NCBI GenBank assembly: GCA_963920765.1
Contig: OY987251.1
Span: 7,939,219 to 8,003,218, forward strand
DNA from: Ulota crispa
Lineage: Eukaryota > Streptophyta > Bryopsida > Orthotrichales > Orthotrichaceae
Direction: 5' to 3'
Length of the DNA: 64,000 nt
The stretch's first letter is position 1; every line of letters begins with the position of its first letter. The notes below the pieces were generated by a model. That model was not told the origin of the DNA, did no database searches, and saw only the letters and a program-made list of their open reading frames with translations. Shown piece after piece: positions 47,020 to 58,430 of this stretch. Made by a program: the position numbers and the translations under genes.

Positions 47020-49580
47020 GAGTTGAGGCTCTAATGAATATGATAGTTAGTTTCACAAGGAGAAAAAGAAGCTAAAGGTGGAACATTTGGTTTTACTTTT
47101 ATCTTCATAACAAACTCCTAGCTATGTTTAAAAACTCAAGCAAAATTGACCTCATTTCCTAACCATTTTAGCTTAAAATCTTTTTGAAGCATTACAATGT
47201 ACTCTAACTTCTTACCTTAAAAAAACCTTGTTGGACATAACTTAAATACAACAATTACATCTAAAACGTTTGAAACGTATATAACTATCATGAGAAAAGA
47301 CATATTATGATACTTTGAATCTCTTTTAAGCACTTGAAGGTGAAAAATGCAAATTTTAGAGGTGTTGGCATACAAAATGTGCTTATAGGGGTGAATGCCA
47401 TACTTTAGCCAGAATTAACTAGATCTAGATTATTCAAGTGATTTTAAAATTTTAAGTTTTTCATTTAGTTCCCAATTATGCAAAATATTAGGTCTCTTAA
47501 TGTTTTAACAAAACATCAAAAAATCTCTTAATACAAAAGCAAAACATTGAGAGAGTGCTTGATGTTTTATGTATATCTCCAAAATATTAAAAAATTGGAT
47601 CATTATTTTTGGATTTAAAATTTTTCATACTATGATAACCATGACATACTTTTGTAATTCTTTGTATCATAAACCATTTTTATTTATATTTAGAATAATT
47701 CCTAGTGATATGTTCAATAAGAAAGAAATAGTATATGATTTATCACTTCAATTTTATAAATCAAGTATATATCTAAGTTATAACTACTTTTTCTAACTTC
47801 TACCAAACTTGAGGTTTACATTTTCCCAACTTCAATGACCAAAAAATATTCACTTTATGTGTAACAAGATAATCGTGTCAAAATAATGGTAGCAAAGTTG
47901 GGACCCTAATTTGTACTTAACAAGAAAACAATCGGTTTCCAATTGTTGAACAAGATAACTTTCTTAATTGAATTTGTTGGTGAGTGCTTGAAAAACCTGT
48001 CCTCCTTGGATGCTTTTTTCTTTTGAAGAAATGGACATCCAATGGTTTAAAAGATAATTTTGTTTTTTCAAATACTATAAATTGTGGAATGCCTCTGGCC
48101 ATTTCTCATCACAGAATGTTCATGTTTCCTAATTAACATGTAAAAACTTCATTAAAAAAAAATAAAAAACCAGTCAAGCAAGATACAAGTTCTTTTTCCT
48201 ATTTACTAATATTTTACATTTCTAAAATTCTGGCAGTACAAACACATTTGATAAACTTCAATAAAGTTTTACATTCAAAAATTCACAATTCTAACCTACC
48301 ATAAAAAAAACTCAAGCATTAAAACATGAACTACTTCTTTGGTGCATTTTCAAAAAAAAAAAGCTTCCAAATGGAGTGTTTAGATCATTTTTTAAAACTA
48401 TACATAGTAATTTTCTTTTCTATCCTTTTTTTTTTTTTTAAGAATGTCATATAACACAACACCAATGAAAAAAACAAATGACAAATAAAAAAAATGTAAG
48501 TAACATTTTTGCAAATTCAATATAGCACCATCATAGCTACAAACTACACTCGATGCCCTCTATTGCTTATGGATATGATGTATCAATGTCAAATCACATC
48601 ACATGCGTTAGTGTCATAAGAAAATCCAAATGCTTCCATAAAAGCAGCTCATTAACACCAATTTTTTTATGAATAATACCCATAAATAATGCCATGAAAT
48701 TGCTTAGGCAAAGGCAAATCAATGGCAGCATATAAGACATTGGTAACTCTTACGCACAAGCAAGATTGTTGTTACTTGCAAAACACTTTTTAAATTGTTG
48801 GAGTTATATATTTTTTGCTACAAATTAGCTCATACACAACTAGTGAAAATTTACATTACTCATGAGGAACCTATTCCATTGGTGTAGCTTAAAGTTTGGT
48901 TGGCTTTACAAGACAATGTCACATGCCAATGTGGCTTTTTCACCAACACAATAATTATACATATTTTCACAACTACATCTTGTTCACAATCCTAGTACAT
49001 TTAAGGGTCTAAACAAAAATGTGAGGTACTAATGACAAATTTTCAAAGAGAAATTTGATTATTTTGTAGTTGGACTTAAAGTGTTGCACTCTATGCATCT
49101 CTTATCAATGCCTCTCTAAAGTTCATTGGCAATATAATGCCATATTTAACTAATCACAAACCATCCAAAGTTCACAGGTACTCATGCAGATTTTTTTGGT
49201 GTGCAAAATCTCAAAATGTAATTACAAAGCATTGACAGACATGTCCAAATCATAATATATATGCAAAGCATGGAGAGATCTTGACACGTTCAAGGACACA
49301 AACTCCTACACATACATGTTTTGTGAGACCAAGGTCAAAAATCTTAGTTTAATTTACAAACGAGATTGGAAATGATAATATGTCCCCTATTTTGCCATTG
49401 GTACGTGGTTCTAGACTAAGTAAGGATATTGGAATCCAAATATGAATTCAGAATTCCTCAAATCAATCTCCTCATGGTAAACATCTAAACTATAAATATT
49501 ACATTTTTTGACCAACAAAAAACCAAAGTTTTTTTACCTTGGTCCACAATGACGCATGTGCAGTATACCAAGACATTTAA
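47020..49580. other. Gene-free AT-rich stretch
   Basis: About 2.5 kb with no exon, repeat boundary or regulatory motif I can support. The open frames are low-complexity and short. Confidence 0.45.
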
Positions 49581-50498
49581 CCCCTAAAGGACCACGGCCT
49601 TTATTTTGTCAAAAGAAACTCAAAACTGCCACTTTTATGGCAAATAGTAAAAAAGTTTGAAAATTGGTCTTTTTGCATATTAAACCAAAGGATCTTGTAC
49701 TAGACTAGTATAAGAATGTGTGAAAAAAAATTCAAAAACTTTGACAGCACAGATTGCAAGATATATGCGTTTAAAGTGTAAAAAACAAGCTTTTTTGCAC
49801 CTTGCATGATTAAATTATTTGACTTTGAACTTTTTTAACTTAAACTTTTTGCACCACAGAGTTTGGAATTTTATTTTTTTGTGGTAGGAAGTTGAGTTGG
49901 GAATCTTGGGAAAAAAACTAAAACAAAAAATACTTATTTTTCATTCTTTCAAAAAACATTAGGTAGAAGAAGGTATGAGATTAAACGAAAACTTAAATTG
50001 CTAACAACCTTGCAATGGAATTGAAATGCAATAACCCCAATGGTGAGATTGTTCTAGAAAGAAAAATTGGTTATGTCCAACACATTTTTAGCAAAAATAT
50101 AAAACTTGCTTTCAAAAATGAAGTTTATAAGTTATTTTTTCAAGAAGATGCTTGATTTACCCAAAAAACAAGATTGTCCATAACTTTCTCATAACTAGTC
50201 CAAATGGAATGAATCAAAGCTTCAGATGTAGACAAAGACAAAATCTATGAGAAAAAATAATTTTAAAAAAATTCAAATTTTTTTAATTTTTTTTGCTGCC
50301 CAGACTCCCCAAATTTGTGCTTATTTGGGCATAACTTTTGCTCCCTGGCATTAATTGGAATAAAAAATATATCCCCCAAAAGCTAATATGTTTTCTATTT
50401 TCAAAAAAAAGTTTCAAGAAATCAAGACAAAAATTAAGGCCATAGGTACCTGCCCAAAATCCCATTTGTCCCTTGTAGGGACAATGGTCCTTTAGGGG
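49581..50498. mobile_element. TTAA-bounded ~920-bp element, copy B (best ends)
   Basis: TTAA at 49577-49580, then CCCCTAAAGGACCACGGCC. The right end is ACAATGGTCCTTTAGGGG followed by TTAA at 50499-50502. Both target sites are intact, and the inverted repeat is CCCCTAAAGGACCA with no mismatch over 14 bp. It aligns with copy A in the same orientation. The next MITE begins only 11 bp further on. Confidence 0.8.
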
Positions 50499-50509
50499 TT
50501 AAATGTGTA

Positions 50510-50928
50510 CTCCCTGTGTTCCTCTAAAAGCGTCCAAAAAGCTTCCTTGTGAAGGATTAATTATCTTTTTAGTCTCTATGCTAGTGACACATGCATTCTA
50601 GAATCAATATACTATCCATCAAATGTACGCAAAATCTCTAACTTTGATGCTGTTGTTTGGGCACCCAAATTCCATGCAAAAAGTACCATCTCGTGCATGT
50701 TGCCACCTCTTCATTACTAATAATTTGAAGATTAGGAGCAACAATGGTACTTTGTATGGACAAAACTAACTTTGCTAGGAGAGAAATGCTCCCTAATTGC
50801 TTAACTTGCCCACATGAAATCATCAAACATGGCAAATGCTTTTTCAATGTTTGAAAATAACAAAAAGGAGCTTTTTAGTTGCACAAGAAATGTGTCTAAT
50901 TTGGATGCTTTTAGAGGGACAGAGGGAG
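50510..50928. mobile_element. TA-flanked Stowaway-like MITE, second copy
   Basis: The ends CTCCCTGTGTTCCTCTAAAAG and CTTTTAGAGGGACAGAGGGAG are inverted repeats flanked by TA. It is inverted relative to 1018-1433 and shares, for example, CTAGTGACACATGCATTCTAG and GCAAATGCTTTTTCAATGTTTG with its complement. Confidence 0.8.
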
Positions 50929-51094
50929 TATATAGCAAGGGACAAAGAAAAAGGGTCTTTTAGATCACAATGTTACCTCTATGGCAAGTGCGTTCAGAGA
51001 GAAACTTTGGCTTCATTGGATAAAATTCGGCATTTTTCATTATCAACCAGATTTACAGTGGATTGCACTGGATATTACTATATTAATATCTTGT

Positions 51095-51370
51095 AACTAG
51101 GCCTTGGCATTTGCTACGCTATGCATTCACAATTAGAATTTTATAAGGATTTTATGTGTGCAATAGAATGCAGAGTATTTTGTTTAATAAGCTTCCAAAT
51201 TGTATCTATGTGATAATATCACACAGCGTGGAGACGTGATATTTTAGAGGTCAATACGCAATATTACAGAAGTCAATGTGAGTGTATCTATATTATCACA
51301 GAGAGTAGAGATGTGATGTTATAGAGGTCGATATGTGATAGTGCAAAGAGCCTTGCAATGAAATACTAAA
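51095..51370. repeat. Dispersed repeat, inverse of about 4465-4650
   Basis: TTGGCATTTGCTACGCTATGC, TTTTATAAGGATTTT and CTATGTGATAATATCACA correspond to the complement of the segment inside the 4072-4734 composite. This copy contains an extra internal duplication of the TATTATCACA...GAGGTC(A/G)ATA part. The family is unknown. Confidence 0.6.
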
Positions 51371-51657
51371 ACTCTTTTGTGGTAAAATTTGACTGATACT
51401 TAACAGGAAGTTTGAAAGTCAACTTTTTTGCAATTACAATTGGTTGACAACCTACTAAATGCCAATTCTCCCTGAACATTGACTGAACATTGTGTGGCAC
51501 TTCTAGCTAATCATTCCCTCAACTCCTCAAGCCTCTTGATGCAGGTGACAGATTCGGTGTTCCAGTGTAATGCCCTTTGCTGATGTTGTTCACTTTCTGC
51601 GTCTCCACCTTATTTGGGCATCCACTTACTAATATACCATGTCAAAATTTGAAAGTA

Positions 51658-52063
51658 ATTGATATATGTGCCACACCCTTTTGATTATTCTACCACACCT
51701 ACTCTATATGGCCAATATTTATAATATTATAATAGGTGTGGACCACATGCAAAACATTATTAAATTGAACATATTATCTGACATAGAAGGTGTAACTCTA
51801 GTTTTGTTTTCCAGCTCTAAATCTCACTTATAGTATCAATTCAAAAATCTAAACTAAATTTAGCATAATTTGGATCTTTAAACAATTATTTTGAGTCAAA
51901 TTTAGAGTTGAAAAAAGAGTTGAAGTTGCAACTTCAATATTAAAACATATTTTCAAATTAGTGATGTTTTGCCCATAGTCCATACCTACTATAATATCAT
52001 ACATGTTGGCCATACATAGTAAGTGTGGTAGAATAGTTGAAAGGGGGTTGCACAGATATCAAT
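51658..52063. mobile_element. TIR MITE, ATTGATATnTGTGC family, copy 1
   Basis: The left arm is ATTGATATATGTGCCACACC ... TATTCTACCACACCTACT ... TATGGCCAA. The right arm is the complement, ending TTGCACAGATATCAAT, with about 90 bp of imperfect pairing. It is non-coding. A relative sharing the terminal words is at 53072-53516. Confidence 0.75.
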
Positions 52064-52610
52064 TCCCATTCTGAAATTCTCTTTTGCACTTCGCAAATTA
52101 CTATTCAATCGGTCTTTCTGGAAGTTAATTGCAACTTAATTTTGGTTCCCAACATGTTATTCCAACTTCGAAACTTACTTCTCTCGTTTCTTGCAGTTCC
52201 AGATTCTCTGTTCTGTTTTCTTCTTAGCAACTTCTGATTCCGCAACGTGTTCTTCCAAAGTTACCATAAAATCCAACCTGCGATATATGTTACAAACTGT
52301 CACTACTAAGCAGTGAAATACTTAGGCCAAGATTTATTACTACGAAGCAAAAGAACGCAAAAAAATGCTGACATTCGACATGTAGACTCGTTACATTTAC
52401 TCTCAAGGAAGGCACTGGCGTATAACTTGGAAACCGATTTTTTTGAATCTATTAATTGCAACACCCATGTATTTGAGGGTAGTTAATTCGTTGTTTGAGC
52501 CAAATGAAATGATTAGATTTATCTTACGTATCCTAAAATAGAAATTCAGACGGATTTGAATAGGTTTAAATTCGAAAAATCATTATATACGTACAAGTAC
52601 CTACACATTA

Positions 52611-52940
52611 CTAATATTTCACACAGGTACCTTCAAATTTCAAAGAGTGGTACCCAAAGAGTTCATTACAGTCAATACGGAAGAATGAGTACAACTTCTG
52701 GCCAAGTCCTGACTTGACAAAATCCCTGAAGATGAGTAAAACAGGAGTCAATCTCTGCAACTGGATTGATGGTAATATGTAGAAGGGAGGTGCGCACAGG
52801 GCAGAAGCATTCAGAATTCTATGACTTACTAGATATCCATGGATAGGCACGCCCTTCACATCGAAAGTGCGTACAAGAAGCACACTTCCACCTCCACTAC
52901 GTCGCTCCAAAGTTCGTGCGTAGTTCAAGTCGGTAGACAT
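52611..52940 (-). other. Unassigned candidate exon pair
   Basis: On the minus strand an ATG at 52940 opens a frame (MSTDLNYARTLERRSGGGSV ... GVPIHGYL) that ends at a good donor, CTA|GTAAGT, near 52834. A second block at about 52628-52720 follows a good acceptor (CATCTTCAG) and ends at AAG|GTACCTG. Joined in phase it soon stops, so the two are not proven to be one gene. I recognise no domain. It could be a small orphan gene, a non-coding transcript or chance. Confidence 0.25.
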
Positions 52941-53071
52941 TTAAGAAGAATCATACTTCAGATCGATTCGCCCGAGTTAATCGTCAGCATAAATCAGGTT
53001 CACGTTTTCAAATTAACATTGGTATTCTAGTGACTCTACTATGTAACTACATCAACGAATATATTGAGGGA

Positions 53072-53516
53072 ATTGATATGTGCACACCAGGGAGAATATA
53101 TTGAGGGAATTGATATGTGCACACCAGGGAGTTGATATTTGCATAACCCCCTGGGAGGTTACTTACAGATTTCCATTATCAAACATTTGAATTTGAGAAT
53201 TTTGAATTCAGATTTGGACTTAGAGATCATAGTTAACTCTAGAACCATAAAAAATAGGTTGCAATTGAACAACACTTTAAGAAAAAGCTTAGGTAGAGAA
53301 AGAAGTGTCATTTTTTACTCTTGTTTGTAAAAAAGATGAGCTTTTTCATTGGGTGTTGTTCAAATGCAACCTTTATTATGGTTCTAGAGTAAAACATGAT
53401 CTATAAGTCCAAATCTGATTTCAAAATTCTCAAAATCAAATTTTTGATGATAGAAATGTATAATTTAACTCCCAGGGAGGTGTGCAAATATGAAACCTCA
53501 GTGTGCAAATATCAAT
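53072..53516. mobile_element. Fold-back MITE, ATTGATATnTGTGC family, copy 2
   Basis: The ends read AATTGATATGTGCACACC and GTGTGCAAATATCAATT. The arms pair through CCCTGGGAGGTTA / TAACTCCCAGGGAGG and ACTCTAGAACCATAA / TTATGGTTCTAGAGT. The left end is duplicated: AATATATTGAGGGAATTGAT occurs twice from about 53058. It is non-coding. Confidence 0.7.
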
Positions 53517-53961
53517 TCACTATATTAAATATATATAAGAAAAGGCGACGCGAGATGCTGTACAGGTAGTTAGGTTTGAGCATCTGATATTCAAATACAA
53601 ACCTGTTCGGAGGGAAAAGTTCTCAAGATGGAGCTCCACAGGATTACACGAAGACAAAAGGACCAAGGACTACAAACAAATTTCAGAGAATTTCTTTCAA
53701 CTCCAAACCAAGAAATAATTCTAAGAAAGCACTATGCACAGGATACATAGTTATAGGATAGGTCAAAACACACCAGCTACATTCTCGCGAAGGCATAATA
53801 TATCAACAAAACATTGTGTTCTACTACCTGCTAGTTGCCTTGAAGATGCTAATGCAACACAACATACTCTGTTCCTTGCAGAAACTAGCAACCTTTACAG
53901 ATACATTGTCAACGAATACATTTTGAGTTTTTTATCTAATCTGAAACAGACTAGACTGAAA

Positions 53962-55448
53962 TCACTTAGCCCCCTCAAGCTCGTCAATGGCGTAGTTGTT
54001 GGTGGAGACTCCGGCGTAGTTCACCTTGTCGAATCTCACGACGACCGGGTACCGAACTCCAGCAGCCTGCAATCAGAAAAAATGTACTTAACTTCAATCC
54101 ACATCCATGATTCGGTAAAACAGATGAAAGGAACATATACCAGATCCGAAGACCAAACTCCCTCTGAGCATGGAGATAAAATAATCCAGCAGATAGCGTA
54201 CACATCACAACTGCCACTGTTGTAATATTAAAAACAGCTATGATGATAAATGAGTATATGCAAATCCATACAGAAAATGCCGATGGCACCAACATAGTAC
54301 AAAACTGCCATAAACTCCAATTGAATGTGCGAATCTCAATACAAAAAAGAAATTAAATTTTAGACAAGGAAACCGAACAAACAGAACTCAACACAACTTA
54401 TTGCCATTATTCTTAAAAAGACCAAAACTATCAAGAACACTACTGAGCTATCATAAAAGTCAACTGAATAGAACACACTAGTAGCACCTGCGTTGATGAC
54501 AGATCACATTTACTGCATATTCGAATCCCTTTTCAAATCACGGCGAGGTATTTACAAGACGCAAAAAAAAAAAGCATAAATGATAAAAAGGCTAAGAGAC
54601 GAGAGGTAGGATTTTCAAGCAAATGATACACATGTTCATATTCACAAGAAAATCATGCAAACTACTAGAATTCAATAAAATGACATCTTCTTTTATTTCC
54701 CTCTGCTTTGATCTACTTCATGTCAATTTCTTCGCATTGGAAAACGACGATGGACTGGAATTTCGAAAAGTAAAATACGAAGCACTTCAGCAAACTTGTC
54801 ACAAATTCGAAGGGAAGTTTCACATCAAAATCCCTTCGCATTAAAAAACGACGATGGACTAAAATATCGAGAATTAAAAAACACTAAGCATTTCAACAAA
54901 CTTATCACACATTTCGAAGCCAAATTTTGGAGAGGTTACCTGATCAACAGCAACGACCTTGCCGGTATCAAGGCACCAGTACAACTCCTTTTTCAAGATC
55001 TCAGTACTATTTCCTTTTACTTCAACTTCATATCAAAATCTCTTCGCATTGAAAACCGACGATAAACCGAAATTTCAAGAAGTCAAAAACACGAAGCACT
55101 TACAGCAAACTTATCACAAAATTTCGAAGCGAATATTTTTTGAGAGATTACCTGGTCAACAGCAACGACCTTGCCGGTATCGAGGTACCAGTACGACTCC
55201 TTTCTCAAGATCTTGACGTTGCTGCCTCTCTTAGGGCCAATCGGCTCAGGCTTGGGAGGCGCGGCCTTGGCAGGGGAAGCAGAAACAGGTTCTTCCCCGG
55301 CCCTGACCACCAGGCCTCTACCACCGCTCCTTCCGGCAACCATTGGCCTACATTGCACGCGCGTGGAGAACAGGGAAGAGCTCGAGGCTCCAGTTACAGC
55401 AGCGGTGCTGCACACCACAGACAAGGACGCACAAGCAACGGTCGCCAT
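53962..55448 (-). CDS. psaE: Photosystem I reaction centre subunit IV (PsaE)
   Basis: Exons 55152-55448 and 53962-54066 join in phase 0 (GACCAG|GTAATC ... TTGCAG|GCTGCT), giving 133 residues. The start is the ATG at 55448 ([10 protein letters not shown]), the usual PsaE opening. A Ser/Arg-rich transit peptide of about 50 residues ends near VVRAG. It is followed by a Pro/Lys/Ala stretch and the SH3-like core: [43 protein letters not shown]. PsaE sits on the stromal side of photosystem I, where it helps dock PsaC/PsaD and ferredoxin and supports cyclic flow. Length and motifs fit the family. The 1.1-kb intron contains tandem copies of its own 5' part together with the end of exon 1. Confidence 0.97.
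54731..55041 (-). repeat. Duplicated psaE exon-1 end and intron start inside the intron
   Basis: The block beginning CTTCGCATT.AAAACGACGAT occurs at 54731, 54834 and 55042; the last copy runs into the true exon 1. The 54834 copy includes an extra version of the end of exon 1 (54950 to about 55012), which reads [20 protein letters not shown] against [20 protein letters not shown] in the real exon. It keeps an intact donor, CAG|GTAACC. I see no good acceptor in a usable phase, so normal inclusion in the protein is unlikely. Confidence 0.85.
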
Positions 55449-55599
55449 TGCAATTGAAAACACACAGGGCTCGGAATCGAAGCTGCACCGCGAAGAGCAA
55501 AGGGCGAAGGGCGAAGGGCGAAGAACAAAGAGCAAAGGGCAAAGGGGAGGAGGAGATTGGGGGCGACAGAGTATGAGATATGGCAGGGGGGAGACTTAA

Positions 55600-55690
55600 C
55601 GAAAGGGATGAAGAGAGAGAGAGAGAAGAGTGTGGCGACCATGGGTACCTTATCTATGCGCGGTTCAAGTGGGGGCTTCTCATTGGCTCG
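55600..55690 (-). promoter_or_regulatory. psaE promoter elements
   Basis: On the minus strand, reading towards psaE, there is a CCAAT word (complement of ATTGG at 55682-55686), then a GATAAGG I-box (complement of 55648-55654), a motif of light-regulated plant promoters. A CT-rich run at about 55608-55628 is typical of plant leaders. The motifs lie about 150-240 bp above the ATG. The transcription start is inferred to be near 55630. Confidence 0.5.
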
Positions 55691-55871
55691 AACTTGGATA
55701 GCCCGCGCCCACTCCCTGCGGGGATAGGGAACGTCGGGGGAACGTGTTCTCGTCGGGTGCCACCTCGACGTTGTGAGGGGAACGGCTAGAGAATAGCCCT
55801 AGGGTGCACTGGAAAGACGGAGCGAACTCGAAGGGAACGCATAACTAAGGGCATCAGCAACGTATGAGCAT

Positions 55872-56050
55872 CTCCACTGCAAGCCGCAAGAAGACCCGGA
55901 ATACCGAGCTTCAAACATTAAGAGCCATCAGATCATGATCTGGTGGCTCTTAATGTTTAAAGCTCAGTATTCCGGGTCTTCTTGCATGATCCAATGGCTC
56001 TTAATGTTTGAAGCTTGGTATTCTGGGTCTTCTTGCGACTTGCAGTGAAG
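55872..56050. mobile_element. Hairpin element with a third repeated arm, upstream of psaE
   Basis: GCAAGAAGACCCGGAATACC ... ATTAAGAGCCA pairs almost perfectly with TGGCTCTTAATG ... GTATTCCGGGTCTTCTTGC. A third, slightly diverged right arm follows. The outer ends CTCCACTGCAAG and CTTGCAGTGAAG are inverted repeats. No clear target duplication. It is non-coding. Confidence 0.7.
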
Positions 56051-57800
56051 AAGTTCTAAGACAGGGAATGGGATTGGAACTTTGTTTTGTTGGTGGGACT
56101 AGTTGTGTGGGAGAATGAGGTACTTTTAGGGCTCCAAGGAAACCATGGCAATGCATGATTGGGAGATGGCCTCGTTAAATTGGCCTCCTTAGACTATAAA
56201 TGTGATGGTTTCTTGTGTCTTAGGACTTTTACTAGGTTTGTTGCCGGAATGACACATGATTTGCAATAGCTTGAAAATTTCTTTGTAACAAATCGGAAGT
56301 GCTTGTAAGTGACTCCCTCATGTGCTTGGATTTGCAATGGGAGTTGCAACATGAGTGGGAGGATGTGTTTTGCGCATAAGACTGCAAAATTAGGGGACAA
56401 AGGAGCAACGCAAGAGTAGCTAGTTCCTAGTCCTGAACCTAGTGTACAAGTTGACAATGCTCTAACTACTAGAGTACAATTTTTGCAAGTTAACCCTTTA
56501 ACAATTGCATGTATGTGAAATACACTGTGAATCAACCATCTGCTGGTTGCGCAGTCGAGTCAAGTCAATCCTTAAACGTAGCATGGGCATAGTAGATACA
56601 TTGACATTTGCTACAAACAAGGAGTTTTAATTTGGGATCTCAAATAGTTCACACTAGAAATGCATTGATCTATACTCCAAATTCTTTATTGATCTCAAAT
56701 GTAGAAAAGGTGTGCATTCATTCCATACACAATGTACTAACTAGTTGCAAAGGGCCTTTTAGACGTTCATGGGTAATCTTGTTGTATTTTGGACAGCAAA
56801 ATCTACAAATAGTGCATTATATCTTGTTGTAATTTAGGATGGTTTTTGTAGTTTGTATAAATTTAAAGAAATTGCAAGAAGTGACTTCTCTAATTGCATA
56901 ATATTTTAGTGAAACAAGTGTACCTTGCACGCGCTTTGCTTTGTGTGACTTTTCATGGGACTTTTCACCCTCCCTTTCCCTACCACTTTTCTCTCTTTTT
57001 CCCTCCCTTGAATTTCAAAATTTGGGAGAGAGATCCAATGTTTGACAATCAATATGTTATAATAGAGAATCTACAATTAATAAAAAAAACTCACATTGGT
57101 GACCTCTCTGTATAGTTGTTTGTGACTGATTTACTTGATATTTGGAAGATGAAAAGATATACTGAATGAAACTTATTGGATAGGTCTTAATTTGTATTTT
57201 GAATTGAATACAAAGGAGTAGAGAGGGAGATGAAATAACAATTTAATTTCACTCCTTTGAATATTTTTAAAACTTAAATTTTAAATTTGGAAGATGTTTA
57301 GATTGACATGAAAAGACATATTTAATTGATGAGCACCATTCGATAATTCTTAATTTGAACTTCAAATTCAAATTTAAAAAACAAGGAGATAAACGGAAGG
57401 GCATGTTTGAATTTATTTAAAATTTAAAGTGCCTCATTGGACGTTTTTTAATTTGATTTCAAATATTTTGAAGTTCTTTGTGTTTTTTTTATGAATGGCA
57501 TATATATTTTTACTACTAAATTAAATTCAAAGATCATCACAATTTGCTCAAATCCTCCTATTTTCTTTCAAATACGTTGAGTCCCACTTAAAATCTCATC
57601 ATTATTCATTTACCTTGGTAAATGGATTTACAAGACTCGTTTCAAAATAAAAAAATCACAACAACTTTATGAAATATGAAGGTTTAAGTGACGCATGACC
57701 GCCCAATGCTTTACAAAAAATTCCAATGACTCTTCACCATCTATTTGAGTGCCTTTTCCTCTCCTTTCCCTCTCTTTATTAGGACTTGTGATGTTCATAG
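56051..57800. other. Gap without a gene; one dispersed repeat
   Basis: A lone TTAACCCTTTAA end lies at about 56490. The segment 56575-56730 (GACATTTGCTACAAACAAGG ... GATCTCAAATG) is related to 6975-7135 in the CLT intron. The rest is AT-rich with no exon. Confidence 0.45.
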
Positions 57801-58430
57801 AGAATTATGCCATAACGCTGTCGGGTTGAGACGAGCGCGCCTTGGGAACATGCAGGGTGTCTTGCTGCGATCGTGCGTTACCGACTGAAAACGTTGTCAA
57901 TCTTGATCTTCTCTTCAAATCTTCAGTCTTTAGTCTTCCGTTGGCCTATCCTGTGGCTGGCTTTAAGGGTATAAGGGTCAATGTAGGGATAAGAGCCCAC
58001 TGGATACGGGACGGGTAGATCGGGACAGCAGACACGAGCTGCCGTCCGTATGACGGGATCCTAAAATCAAATTCACGATCTGCTGGCCAAAACTCCAGAT
58101 CGTGAGAACAGAGCAAGTCTCGACCATGTGGGTGATCAATCCCACTTCGTCACCACGACAATAAATGGGGTTAAATTTGATTTAACCCAAACTGCCCGCA
58201 ACAAGGTTTACAAAACAGAATGGAAATGAATTGACAAACGAGCCTCCAAAACCGGCTAGGAATAACAAAGCTACATTCCACACATACATAAAAAATAAAC
58301 CCAAAACATTTCTCTTGAAATCTTCATATCTTCAGATCTTCAAGTCTTCATGTCTTCAAGTTTTCAAATCTTCATGTTTTAATAAAAACAATGGGGAAAA
58401 TCACAAATAACAAGTCCTAGAAAAGGCAGC
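57801..58430. other. GC-richer unassigned island
   Basis: From about 57820 to 58200 composition rises well above the surroundings (ATACGGGACGGGTAGATCGG, ACACGAGCTGCCGTCCGTAT). There is no long open frame. It could be old element DNA, for example part of a retroelement, but no defining end or motif is visible. It runs directly into the repeat array at 58430. Confidence 0.35.

Noticed and set aside
57820-58200. Solo LTR or rRNA-like fragment in the GC-rich island
   Set aside because: Some words look structured, but I found no terminal repeat pair, primer site or rRNA landmark.
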